Shown here: positions 1 through 8,893 of the stretch, piece after piece
Layout of the letters: every line of letters starts with the position of its first letter
How positions within the stretch are numbered: the first letter of the stretch is position 1
Assembly: GCA_965227215.1 (NCBI GenBank)
Contig: OZ245729.1
Location: 620,001-684,000, forward strand
DNA length: 64,000 nt
Reading direction: 5' to 3'
Source of the DNA: Gracilimonas sp965227215
Lineage (GTDB): Bacteria > Bacteroidota > Rhodothermia > Balneolales > Balneolaceae
Made by a program: the position numbers and the translations under genes
Notes under the pieces: model-generated
The model's input: only the letters and a program-made list of their open reading frames with translations
Database searches by the model: none
Told to the model about the DNA's origin: nothing

Positions 1-1616
1 TTGTATGAATAACTTCCATCTTCATGTTTTAAAGTATGGAACCATCTTTTTTTGTTGGCACGATGTTCTACTTTTACCAACCAATTCATGTCAGCGGGAC
101 CTGCTGCTATTCTTTTTGGCTTTCTTCCTAAATTTATGGCCGTTTCTCCTTCAATTATGTGGAGCAGTTTTTCCATTTTTACATGGCCGAGCGTATTCTT
201 GTAAGAAGGACTTTGATCATGTTTTTGAATAATCATTGCCATAACTCCGGCTTGAACATCTTTTAAATTTACTCCCTCTTTAGATTTGAGGCTTTGCTCA
301 GTTTCCCTCGAATATTTGAATAGCAAAACCCTTGCCTGTTCCGAAGCACCGTAAGACTCCCCAGGCTCAGCAGCTTTACTTAACTCTTCCCCTGCTTCTT
401 TGACGGTTACCTGGCCATTCATTAGCATTGGTAATAGCCAATTCCTTAACTCCTCTAGCCCCTTGTTCTCTTTTTCTAAAAGATCTTGCTGTTCAAATAT
501 TGGTTTTACTTTATTTGAGAATTTCTCAATCAACTCTTCAGGTGGTAGATGGATTTTAATCATTTTAAGAATGGTAGCTGATATTTCCTTAAAAGTAGAT
601 CCCGAGGCATATTGTATCATAGCTGGTATGAATGTCTTTATTGTATAGTAAACATACTCAGTTGGATAAGAATCAAAAGGAACAATAGATTTGAAGCCTT
701 GATTAGTTGTTACATCATTTCTTGCTATTGCTAAATAGCCAATGGGGGCTCTTGAGCTCAACAACACAGTACCTTTTGGAAGTAAATTTAATGATGCATC
801 CTTAATCCCTTTTTCAGTTACATCCCACTCTCCTTTAGAGAAAAACTTTTTCCCTGTGTTATCAGATAGATCCTTTGGAGTTATCCAAGGTGTTCCATTT
901 TTCGTGAAATTTTCTTTCTCCGATTTAGACGGGGTCGAACCACCGACTATATCTCCTAAATCCTCAAATCCTCCAACATCCCAGTTCTTAGGAATTTCTC
1001 GCTTCAATTTTTTTTTGTATTCCATCTCCCCACCAGATGATTTATAAGGCTTCCCATTCTCATCGGGAAAATCAAACTGAACAAACCAATAATCATAGAT
1101 CAGTTTAGCCATCGATTCGAGCTCCTTGTTTATTTTTTTATTGAGCTCAATCTTTTTATCCAAATCTGAAAGTACCTTAGCTATTCTATCTTGCTTAGGC
1201 TTTTCAAAATTTGGAATTGGAAAGTCAAGAATCTGATTTTTGTCTCCCCTTGGCATTTTCGTACCCTTTGAGCCATTCATCATATGCTCAAAAAAGATAT
1301 CTCTAAACAGAGCGTAGTAAATGAAGGACGGATTGTATTTATCATTCACCTTAAGAGTTAAAACATCCGATGAATTCCCGCCATCATGAGTAGCTAACCA
1401 AATTTTTTTTAAATAAGGGCGAATATTTGCTATTAAAATATCATTCTTTGAAAACTTAGTGACGGTTTTACCATTTGGTGGCAGATTGGTCGCTTCAACT
1501 TTCCCTTCTTTATTTTGAAGTAAATTATCCGTTGTGACATACGTTGATAAATCAAGATCCTCCAGGAGTACCCTTTCTTTAGAATATTTTGCTACTTCAC
1601 GCAGTGATCTATTCAT
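1..1616 (-). CDS. hsdS: Type I restriction-modification specificity subunit HsdS, C-terminus cut by window edge
   Basis: The frame from ATG 1616 is open to base 1, giving at least 538 residues. HsdS sets the DNA target of a type I restriction-modification complex, and the protein has the usual pattern of two recognition regions each followed by a helical spacer (the spacers include DLDKKIELNKKINKELESMAK near residue 180 and EQQDLLEKENKGLEELRNWL near residue 390). The start overlaps the hsdM stop by 8 bases, so the two are translationally coupled. A normal HsdS would end near residue 405-450; here at least 130 more residues follow, including KMEKLLHIIE and RIAAGPAD around 477-509. The family is well supported; the role of the extension is unknown. 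Confidence 0.9.
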   Translation of the reverse strand, partial: MNRSLREVAKYSKERVLLEDLDLSTYVTTDNLLQNKEGKVEATNLPPNGKTVTKFSKNDILIANIRPYLKKIWLATHDGGNSSDVLTLKVNDKYNPSFIYYALFRDIFFEHMMNGSKGTKMPRGDKNQILDFPIPNFEKPKQDRIAKVLSDLDKKIELNKKINKELESMAKLIYDYWFVQFDFPDENGKPYKSSGGEMEYKKKLKREIPKNWDVGGFEDLGDIVGGSTPSKSEKENFTKNGTPWITPKDLSDNTGKKFFSKGEWDVTEKGIKDASLNLLPKGTVLLSSRAPIGYLAIARNDVTTNQGFKSIVPFDSYPTEYVYYTIKTFIPAMIQYASGSTFKEISATILKMIKIHLPPEELIEKFSNKVKPIFEQQDLLEKENKGLEELRNWLLPMLMNGQVTVKEAGEELSKAAEPGESYGASEQARVLLFKYSRETEQSLKSKEGVNLKDVQAGVMAMIIQKHDQSPSYKNTLGHVKMEKLLHIIEGETAINLGRKPKRIAAGPADMNWLVKVEHRANKKRWFHTLKHEDGSYSY

Positions 1617-3231
1617 AAGATAGAGTCATTAAATTTTTCTGGATTTCGGTTTCGAGGTTGTTTGATTCATTGAAAAAATCATCCAGATTTTTACTATGCT
1701 TACTTATCTTTTTATCAAACTCATCTTTTGAAATATCTACGTATTCAATTTTCACTTGAAAATATTGCCCTGCGCTTAATGAATACTTTTTCTTTTTAAT
1801 CTCATCGTAGCTAACGACCACTGAAAAGTCATCTATCTGTTCTTTCTTATTGAAGGTTTCAATAATCTTATCTTCTTCTTCGTGCGTCAATACAGTTTTT
1901 TGATTTTTACCCTCTTTAACGGTTTCTCCCAATTTCGAAGCATCAATTAATACAACATCCTCCTTGTTCTGTTTATCAAAAAATAGTACTGAGACGTTCG
2001 TCCCGGTATTGGCAAATATATTACTGGGCATACTAATGACTCCAGCCAACATTTTATCCTCTATAAGCTTTTTGCGAATTTTTCTATCAATTCCACTCAG
2101 TGCTGTAATAAATCCCGTAGGAACTACCACAGCCGCCTTGCCATCATCTTTCATAGAATGGGCTATGTGTTGTATGAATAGCTGATAAATCGCCATCGAA
2201 GACTTCTTCTTTTTAGGAATGGTTGGAATTCCTGCAAAGAATCTATCTTTGTTTTCCTTTGTATCTAAATCATTCCGAAAATCACTAAAGTCTAACTTGA
2301 ACGGCGGATTTGATACGATGTAATCAAACTTTTGAAGCTTTCCGTCTTTCTCTTTGTGATACGGATCAAGAATGGTATTCCCTTTTACGATATGGGGAAT
2401 AGAATGGACCAGATCATTCAGAATCAAATTTAATCGTAACAGGTGGGATGACTTCTGCGAGATGTCCTGAGAATAAATGGTACACTTATTCTCACCAATT
2501 TTATGTGCCAGGTTCATCAACAGTGTTCCCGACCCGGCTGAGGGGTCGTAGCAGGTTACATTTTTCACGTCTTCCTGCACCAAACATTTCGCCATGATCT
2601 TAGAAACGGCATGAGGGGTAAAATACTCAGCATATTTCCCGCCACTGTTAGAATTGTAATCTTTGATTAGGTACTCAAAAATGGTGGCATAGAAATCAAA
2701 TTTCTCATGGAAAATATTCTCGAAGCTAAACCCTACCAGCTTGTTGATGAGTGCTTTGCAAAATTCATCCCGTTTCCCGGTTACATACTGGCTGAGTTCA
2801 TCAAACAATACAATCTTTTCACCATCTTCAGTAACTACCGAGAAAATCTCACTATTGATCTTTGCTACATCTTTTAAAGTATTATCAAATAGCTTAGAAA
2901 AATTATCTTCATTCTGCTTTTCATATAAATGAGAGATAAAATGATGTGGCTTAAGAATGGCCGTGTTTTCATTCAGCCCCATGATGAGCATTTCATACTC
3001 ACCTTCATTGTAAGCTTTAAGTTTCTTTTCTATATCCTCCGCATTAGCAAGCTTCTTATCCACCTGCTTTACTTCGTGTATAAATTTGTCGTTCAGAAAC
3101 TTATACAAAAAGACCTGAGTAATAATTTTAAACTCATTCCCATCATTGCCTAAGCCATAGTTTGCACAGACACTCTTCAGGTCATCAATTAAGGATTTGG
3201 TCTTCTCTTTAAATTCTAAAGTTGTATTCAT
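1609..3231 (-). CDS. hsdM: Type I restriction-modification DNA methyltransferase subunit HsdM
   Basis: This 540-residue protein is the N6-adenine methyltransferase subunit of the type I system. It has an HsdM-like helical N-terminal domain, the SAM-binding motif DPSAGSG at 229-235 and the catalytic motif NPPF at 308-311, all at the normal spacing for the family. The length is typical. It overlaps hsdR by 4 bases (ATGA) upstream and hsdS by 8 bases downstream, so hsdR-hsdM-hsdS form one tightly coupled operon read leftward. With HsdS it would form the M2S methylase, and with HsdR the restriction complex. No frameshift is visible. Confidence 0.96.
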   Translation of the reverse strand: MNTTLEFKEKTKSLIDDLKSVCANYGLGNDGNEFKIITQVFLYKFLNDKFIHEVKQVDKKLANAEDIEKKLKAYNEGEYEMLIMGLNENTAILKPHHFISHLYEKQNEDNFSKLFDNTLKDVAKINSEIFSVVTEDGEKIVLFDELSQYVTGKRDEFCKALINKLVGFSFENIFHEKFDFYATIFEYLIKDYNSNSGGKYAEYFTPHAVSKIMAKCLVQEDVKNVTCYDPSAGSGTLLMNLAHKIGENKCTIYSQDISQKSSHLLRLNLILNDLVHSIPHIVKGNTILDPYHKEKDGKLQKFDYIVSNPPFKLDFSDFRNDLDTKENKDRFFAGIPTIPKKKKSSMAIYQLFIQHIAHSMKDDGKAAVVVPTGFITALSGIDRKIRKKLIEDKMLAGVISMPSNIFANTGTNVSVLFFDKQNKEDVVLIDASKLGETVKEGKNQKTVLTHEEEDKIIETFNKKEQIDDFSVVVSYDEIKKKKYSLSAGQYFQVKIEYVDISKDEFDKKISKHSKNLDDFFNESNNLETEIQKNLMTLSYE

Positions 3232-6200
3232 GCTACTTCGCCGTAATACTCATTCATATATTCTTTTACAATCAATCCATTGATGCGTTTTGAAGTCTCA
3301 GCATCAATGGACAAATCGTGCTTATTATTAAATTGGTTGACAATGATACGACCCATCATCCGCTTTATAAAGTTTTCATTTTCCAACATGTTTGAGTTTT
3401 TAAGGATGTTATCATCAATTTCATGCTTTAAGTCCTGGAGCACTTCAAATAGCTTACTTTCAGAGTCGGTTAGGGGATCTTTTTCCATTAATCGTTTGTG
3501 TAACCGGGCGTACTTCTCATCGTTTTCATACTTCGCTTTCAACAGCTGATTCTTACGCTCTAATTCTCTGGCTTTTGTATGGATGTTCTCCAATTTTTTA
3601 ATGTTGGCTTCCATTTCTTTTTTAGTCACATCACTAAGCTTTTTCTTTTTAAACAACCGTTCCAATTCTTCCTTCAAAGAAATGAAAACCGGATCTTTAT
3701 GATCAAAGTTACCTCCCAAAGCTTCACGAGTTCGCTGTAAAGTGTTCTTTAACTCATCCGCTATGATGAGTTCCTCTTCTTTAATTTTAGAGAACGTGAA
3801 GACTACATCTTCTAACGCTACATTCAACAGATTGGTAGTATCAACGCTTTTTTCAAGGGCCTCCTTTTGGTTGATTAAGGCCAGATGGTTGTTTGCTTCC
3901 CTTGCCAATATATTAAGCTTGTGGAAATCCAGTTTTTGTAATAATTCATAATTACCTGAAAGCCGAATCAGATTATACAGGCTCTTCGCATTATTCAGAA
4001 CCTTGGTGATTTTCAGCATTTCCCCACGATCTTCAATCTCACTGATCTGTTGAGAAAAAATCTCCGCATTTTCGGTATTGAAATGAAATAGCACATCTTT
4101 GATTTCCGCTATCTCGGCTTCAATTTCTTCCGGCTTTTTAAACAGGTTAGAGTAATGCTCCATCTCATCCCCAAGCTCGGATTGAAGCTCATCAAAATAG
4201 GCCTTGTTCGTCTTATCAAACTCGGTTTCTATATCTGCAAAATCTACAACATAACCATATCGAAAATCCTTGTAGGTTCTGTTAACACGTGTAAGAGCTT
4301 GTAATAAATTATGGGATCTAATAACACGTCCGATATACAGTTTCTTGAGTCGTTTTGCATCAAAGCCCGTCAGCAGCATGTTGTATACAAATAGCAGGTC
4401 GATTTTTCCGTCTTTAAAATTCTCAACTATATTCTTCCTTTCCTCTTTAGTCCCTATATCGTGAAGAATGACTGCAGCGCTATCAACTTTATTCTTCTCT
4501 TTCTTCTTTTCCCCATAAGTTACCGGAGGAGAAGCAGCCATTGAAAGATCGACCTCTGCCTCAGCATATATCCCAGTAAATACTTCATACATTTTCTTCG
4601 CCTGATCAGAACTATCACAAATAACCATCCCGCCTATAGTTGGATCACCCATCGCAATCCGGGCATTTTCAAAATCCCGGATTACATATTCCAACATCGG
4701 CTCAACAAATTTATAATGAGAATACACATATCTTCTATCGGCATCGCCCTTTAGCAATTCTATCTCTTCCAATGCCTTTTGAAGGGTCATTTTATAACCA
4801 GTTGCAATCTCCTCCCTGATCAGACGAAGCGTATAGCCATCAGCAATGGATTTGTTGTAATAGTACTTGTGAATGTAATCGCCGAATAGATCTCTGGAGT
4901 TGTAATCATTCCCCAAAAGTGGTGTCCCTGTAAGTCCAATTTTAATGGCATTGGGATCTGACTCCTCCAAGTTTGCCAGAAAACTACCTTCCGGGTTATA
5001 ACTCCGGTGCACTTCATCCAAAAAGTAAATCCGCTGGATATCTAAATTGTAGTCTGTATTCCTCGTGACTTCAGGATCATCTTTAAACTTTTGGATATTA
5101 ACGACCGTCATTTCAGGTTTTCCACTGTCATTGTGAATCGCCTGAGGTGATTTAATATCCTCTGCAAAATCATCCCTCGAATCTATGTGATGTACATTTA
5201 GATCCCGACTTTTAAACTCTCTACTTGCCTGTTCCAGTAAATCCAGCCTATCGACAATGAAATAGAACTTTGGAACGACTCCCTGCATCTTGAAATAATC
5301 TGTCAGGAATTTCACATTATAATAAGCAAGGGCCGTTTTACCGCTACCCTGCGTATGCCAAATAATTCCTTTTTTGACCCCTTCATCCAATTTTTTTTCA
5401 ATAGCCTTAGAAGCAAAAAGCTGCGGATAACGCATAATGTGTTTTTCAATCCCAGCTCTCTCTTTCACATAAGTGATAGCATAGTTAAGTATGAAAGCTA
5501 AACGGTCCTTTTGAAAAAGCGATGTACATATCCGGTTGGTAGGAGTATCCGGATTCTTGTTGGTTTTAAACTCTTCAGAATTTTTAATACCTACTAAGTT
5601 ATTGTCTTTCAAGACATAATTTTCTTCCTCATCGGAAATAGAACCAAGGATGTTACCAAGATCAAATTCTTCATCTTCTCTGAAATAATTAAAAATCGGA
5701 CTTTGGTAAGATGAGGAGGCGTAAAATGCCCCTTCAACCGTACTAGGTGAATCATCATTGTACTCCATGTTATTCGAGAAAACCATCAACTGCGTAATGT
5801 TGACAAAGTTTCTGAATTTCTTATTTCTGAAGCGGGTCTTAATGCGTTTCTGTTCAGCAATAATTCCTTCCCTGTTATTAGGCTTCTTTACCTCAATAAA
5901 CACTAAAGGCATTCCATTGATTAGCAGAATGATATCCGGTCGAAAATTGTCGTCATCTTTCTCGTAGGTAAGCTCTGTTACCACATGGAATGAATTGTTA
6001 TCAAAATCATCAAAATCGATCAGCTTTATCCCAGACCTGTTAACCAGTTTTTGATAAAACGCCTTACCCAGATCCTCATTTTCTAAAGACAACGAGACAT
6101 CATCATACACTTTTTTTGCATCTTCATCGTCCAATTCCGAATTAATTCTTTTAATACTCTCTTCAAATATATCTGTAAAAATATTCGTCTCTTTATCCCA

Positions 6201-6293
6201 AATCTGACCTGATAAGGACAAATAAGTGTATCCCAGTCTGATCAAATGAAGGATTGTTGGGATTTTAACTCTGGAGTCTTCGTTGAATTTCAT
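3228..6293 (-). CDS. hsdR: Type I restriction endonuclease subunit HsdR
   Basis: This 1021-residue protein is the motor and nuclease subunit of the type I system. The N-terminal nuclease domain shows the RPDIILLINGMP...FIEVKK pattern (PD-(D/E)xK fold) near residues 118-137. The SF2 translocase has Walker A GSGKT at 316-320, a DEVH box at 426-429 and an LTGTPL motif nearby. The C-terminus is a long helical region rich in Lys and Glu that would contact the methylase. It is the first gene of the operon, preceded by about 640 bases without a large gene, so the promoter should lie just upstream of 6293. All key motifs are intact. Confidence 0.96.
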   Translation of the reverse strand: MKFNEDSRVKIPTILHLIRLGYTYLSLSGQIWDKETNIFTDIFEESIKRINSELDDEDAKKVYDDVSLSLENEDLGKAFYQKLVNRSGIKLIDFDDFDNNSFHVVTELTYEKDDDNFRPDIILLINGMPLVFIEVKKPNNREGIIAEQKRIKTRFRNKKFRNFVNITQLMVFSNNMEYNDDSPSTVEGAFYASSSYQSPIFNYFREDEEFDLGNILGSISDEEENYVLKDNNLVGIKNSEEFKTNKNPDTPTNRICTSLFQKDRLAFILNYAITYVKERAGIEKHIMRYPQLFASKAIEKKLDEGVKKGIIWHTQGSGKTALAYYNVKFLTDYFKMQGVVPKFYFIVDRLDLLEQASREFKSRDLNVHHIDSRDDFAEDIKSPQAIHNDSGKPEMTVVNIQKFKDDPEVTRNTDYNLDIQRIYFLDEVHRSYNPEGSFLANLEESDPNAIKIGLTGTPLLGNDYNSRDLFGDYIHKYYYNKSIADGYTLRLIREEIATGYKMTLQKALEEIELLKGDADRRYVYSHYKFVEPMLEYVIRDFENARIAMGDPTIGGMVICDSSDQAKKMYEVFTGIYAEAEVDLSMAASPPVTYGEKKKEKNKVDSAAVILHDIGTKEERKNIVENFKDGKIDLLFVYNMLLTGFDAKRLKKLYIGRVIRSHNLLQALTRVNRTYKDFRYGYVVDFADIETEFDKTNKAYFDELQSELGDEMEHYSNLFKKPEEIEAEIAEIKDVLFHFNTENAEIFSQQISEIEDRGEMLKITKVLNNAKSLYNLIRLSGNYELLQKLDFHKLNILAREANNHLALINQKEALEKSVDTTNLLNVALEDVVFTFSKIKEEELIIADELKNTLQRTREALGGNFDHKDPVFISLKEELERLFKKKKLSDVTKKEMEANIKKLENIHTKARELERKNQLLKAKYENDEKYARLHKRLMEKDPLTDSESKLFEVLQDLKHEIDDNILKNSNMLENENFIKRMMGRIIVNQFNNKHDLSIDAETSKRINGLIVKEYMNEYYGEVA

Positions 6294-6422
6294 GTGACCA
6301 TGTATCTGTACCCATTAGTCTAAGCGTTTGGATTATCGTAAAAATATCAATCACTTTCATCTAATGATTCCCTATACAAATAAATCCAGCCCAACTACGT
6401 AATTGTCAGTTAGTTAAAATAT

Positions 6423-6590
6423 TTATTGTGAAGAAGGAGGTTTATTATACCTTATCTCAATCTTATCGATATGTTTTATTTTTTGATGTGATGCATTAAT
6501 CTTTTGAACTGGATCCATTTTCGAAAACCTGGTAAAACGCATGATGTCTTCTTTATAAAACTGAACTCTCCTCATCGTAATCATATTCAT
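6423..6590 (-). CDS. Possible small basic protein (55 aa), uncertain
   Basis: An open frame runs from ATG 6590 to TAA 6423. The predicted product starts MNMITMRRVQFYKEDIM and is rich in Lys, Arg and Ile, as expected for a small DNA-binding protein, but no family is recognised. No clear ribosome binding site is seen, and an internal ATG at the fourth Met is an alternative start. It lies on the strand of the hsd operon, between it and the replication-protein gene. It could be a real small accessory gene or chance in an AT-rich stretch. Confidence 0.3.
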   Translation of the reverse strand: MNMITMRRVQFYKEDIMRFTRFSKMDPVQKINASHQKIKHIDKIEIRYNKPPSSQ

Positions 6591-6928
6591 AACTAAATGA
6601 CTTAAAAAACTAATTCTTTCCTAATCTTTTCCTGAGTGAATAGGTATTTCATAATAAAACACACTTTGATTCTATACTTTTCTTTATAATCTGCCCAAAA
6701 ATCTGTTTTTCAACCGAAATATGGTTTACATACTTCCCAGTTCTAAATTATTGTATGCTTAAATTTTCTGTTTTTTCCATTTTCAGTCTGAATCAACCAA
6801 TATTCTGAAAATTAAGCCCTCATTTTTCTGATTTCTCAGACTTTCATATACACTGCTTCAGTGTAAATTCTTCAATTTTTCTGCTTTTCGACCGATTATC
6901 AGTTTAAAACATCCAAAAAGCTGAAAAT
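6591..6928. other. AT-rich non-coding stretch of the island, with a short perfect hairpin
   Basis: No credible gene is seen. The stretch is visibly AT-rich and repeats short words such as CTGAAAAT, TCTGATTT and TTTTCTG. A perfect inverted repeat, TACACTG-CTT-CAGTGTA, lies at 6849-6865. The position directly downstream of a replication-initiator-like gene makes this a candidate origin or single-strand initiation site of the element, but a simple AT-rich spacer is equally possible. Confidence 0.3.
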
Positions 6929-7771
6929 TTACCTCGCATTATTCTGATTTCTTAATACCCAGAGTATCTCACCATATTCCTGAAAATCATCAATTTTCTG
7001 AAAATCGCAATCCATATTCAGACCTTCTTTAAATATTTTATCTACCGTTTCAGCATGTGTAAACACATTTTCAGGTTTTCTCTGTAAATCATTGGAAATG
7101 GTTTTCGGATAGCCAAAGAATGATTCGGGCTGATTTCTCAAATGAGGAACCCTTTTTCTGTAATAATCAGCATTGGATCGATTAAAAATGGCTTTTTTTA
7201 GCTGGTATACAGAAAATTTCCCCATTGCAGTGATAATCTGCTTTTTAATTCTCTGATTTTTCGGATCTAAGGTATCGCCAAAAAGTTTATTCCAGAAAAC
7301 ACAGACTTCCAGATATTCTTCCTCAGAAAAAGATATAGTAGTAGTATTTATTTCATCTTTTTTTAGGTCTTTCTTTAGTGTGTTTGAATTCTGAACTGGA
7401 TAAAGGTTCGGATTGTAAACCCCCGACAATGCAGAATCTGAACTCTGCTTTTTAGAATTTGAACTATCTGTCTTTGACAAAGCTTCCAGGTATGATTCGT
7501 TGATACTATACCAGAATGAGTTCTGTTTTCTCTTTTTTTCGATGATTTTCTTGTCAACCAGTTCGGTAATCGAATCAAGCACGGTGTTCCTGGACAAACC
7601 GGCCTGTTCTTCAAACTGGCTTAGAGATATCATATCCCCATTTTTTTGATATCCTCTCGATTTTCTGATTATTATCGATAAGATTTTAAAGGCACTGGGG
7701 CCAATTACGGGCATTACGCTATCCAGAACCACATTTGGATATTTCGTGAAGTAAAAACCTGATTTTTCCAT
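6929..7771 (-). CDS. Phage-O-like replication/helix-turn-helix protein
   Basis: The 280-residue protein starts MEKSGFYFTKYPNVVLDSV. Its N-terminal 90 residues look like the winged-helix domain of phage replication protein O and related plasmid replication proteins: an FxxxPN start, then LSQFEEQAGLSRNTVLDSITELVDKKIIEKKR, a helix-turn-helix followed by a wing. The middle is low-complexity and rich in Ser and Asn. The C-terminal half has no motif I recognise. Such proteins bind an origin and load helicase, so this would start replication of the excised element. It starts 3 bases after the excisionase-like gene ends, so the two are probably co-transcribed. Confidence 0.65.
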   Translation of the reverse strand: MEKSGFYFTKYPNVVLDSVMPVIGPSAFKILSIIIRKSRGYQKNGDMISLSQFEEQAGLSRNTVLDSITELVDKKIIEKKRKQNSFWYSINESYLEALSKTDSSNSKKQSSDSALSGVYNPNLYPVQNSNTLKKDLKKDEINTTTISFSEEEYLEVCVFWNKLFGDTLDPKNQRIKKQIITAMGKFSVYQLKKAIFNRSNADYYRKRVPHLRNQPESFFGYPKTISNDLQRKPENVFTHAETVDKIFKEGLNMDCDFQKIDDFQEYGEILWVLRNQNNAR

Positions 7772-7774
7772 TTT

Positions 7775-8032
7775 TTACCTCAGTTTGAAGATTCGTTCAA
7801 TGACAACCCGCTCAAAGTATTTTCTACGGCTGCCTCCAAACTGAATGGATGGAATAAAACGGGGATGATCCTGGTCAAGATTAGATCGGTTAAGCACCGT
7901 TCGATGGTTAAGACCGGTTAAGTCTTCTACTTCTCTGGCTGAGATATACTTTTTCTCGTTTATTCTGTGTTTTTTGGAATTGAGAAGTAGGTCAAGTTTC
8001 TTTTCAATTCGTTCTAGGGTATCTGTTTTCAT
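7775..8032 (-). CDS. Excisionase-like helix-turn-helix protein
   Basis: A small basic protein of 85 residues if started at ATG 8032 (MKTDTLERIEKKLDLLL). An upstream ATG at 8059 would add nine residues with no further support. It has a short N-terminal helix, then a MerR/excisionase-type helix-turn-helix (ISAREVEDLTGLNHRTVLNRS) and a basic C-terminus ending FGGSRRKYFERVVIERIFKLR. Bacteroidota mobile elements often carry such a protein next to the integrase to steer excision and transcription. Repeated GACACA sites lie directly upstream. A role as element regulator rather than excisionase is also possible. Confidence 0.65.
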   Translation of the reverse strand: MKTDTLERIEKKLDLLLNSKKHRINEKKYISAREVEDLTGLNHRTVLNRSNLDQDHPRFIPSIQFGGSRRKYFERVVIERIFKLR

Positions 8033-8102
8033 GAGATATGTCATTAGTTGAATGTTCACTCATGAACTTAACTCCCTAATTGAGCTCTCTTCAAATTTTG
8101 GG

Positions 8103-8175
8103 TGTGTCACAAATCCGACACAATAAGAGAAATAACTCTAAAAACATCCATTATTGCTGACACATGGCAGACACA
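8103..8175. promoter_or_regulatory. Cluster of GACACA/TGTGTC words upstream of the excisionase-like gene
   Basis: The words TGTGTC (8103-8108) and GACACA (8117-8122) form an inverted repeat with an 8-base gap. Two more direct GACACA copies lie at 8159-8164 and 8170-8175. The position, in the only gap between the unknown gene/integrase pair and the excisionase-like gene, suggests operator or recombination-directionality binding sites. There is no direct evidence of binding. Confidence 0.35.
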
Positions 8176-8176
8176 C

Positions 8177-8893
8177 TTATTTGTTCCATTTAGTCATATA
8201 ATACTTATGTCGCTCCCTTACTGCTTTTTTAATCTTTCTCTCCACTTCTTTTCTATCATTTTCAGCCTGATAAATTTTAAAGACATACTTATTTAGAATA
8301 ATATCGATCAACTCTTCAACAGTTAAATCCTGATTTTTTGTTAATTCATCCAAACAGGCATCAGCAACCTTATCTTTTACTATTTTCTTATCAGGGTTAT
8401 AAATCTCAGAAAAATTAAGCTCGTCTTTTATGCTTTCCATAAATTCAATCCTAACATATTCCTTTGCTGTTATCTGTATTTTATCAAAAAGGTCATAAAG
8501 TACTGAATCTCTCAGCTCTAAAACCTTGATGGGCTTATTTCTGGACCATTTTGACTGGCTAATATAATTTTCATACAACTTCCCAAACTTATTTGTGAGA
8601 CTATCGCTTAAAGAAACCCAACAACTAGATGTTGTTTCCACCTCTTTGACTAATGAAAATAATGACGATCTTTTTATCTGAAGCTCTTCCTCCAGTTTTT
8701 CATACTCTTGCAAAAACTGCTCTTTACTTATCCCCTCATATTCTTGCTTTAATTCATTTTCAAACCCTTCAATTGAATTAGTTAGTTCAAAAAAATAAGT
8801 AAGAATGTAGTTAGGCATGCTTAATTCAAGCTGATCGGAAACTTGATAGGCGCTAACAAATAATTCAACACTAAATTTTTGCACTGGCTGCAT
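8177..8893 (-). CDS. Hypothetical helical protein coupled to the integrase
   Basis: I do not recognise this protein of about 238 residues. It starts MQPVQKFSVELFVSAYQ at ATG 8893, overlapping the integrase stop as TGATG; a TTG three bases upstream is also in frame. It has no signal peptide or membrane segment. It is predicted to be mostly helical, with charged stretches such as LKQEYEGISKEQFLQEYEKLEEELQIKRSS, and its C-terminus is strongly basic. The overlap with the integrase means the two are translated together, so a role in integration, excision or element maintenance is plausible but only inferred from position. Confidence 0.7.
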   Translation of the reverse strand: MQPVQKFSVELFVSAYQVSDQLELSMPNYILTYFFELTNSIEGFENELKQEYEGISKEQFLQEYEKLEEELQIKRSSLFSLVKEVETTSSCWVSLSDSLTNKFGKLYENYISQSKWSRNKPIKVLELRDSVLYDLFDKIQITAKEYVRIEFMESIKDELNFSEIYNPDKKIVKDKVADACLDELTKNQDLTVEELIDIILNKYVFKIYQAENDRKEVERKIKKAVRERHKYYMTKWNK

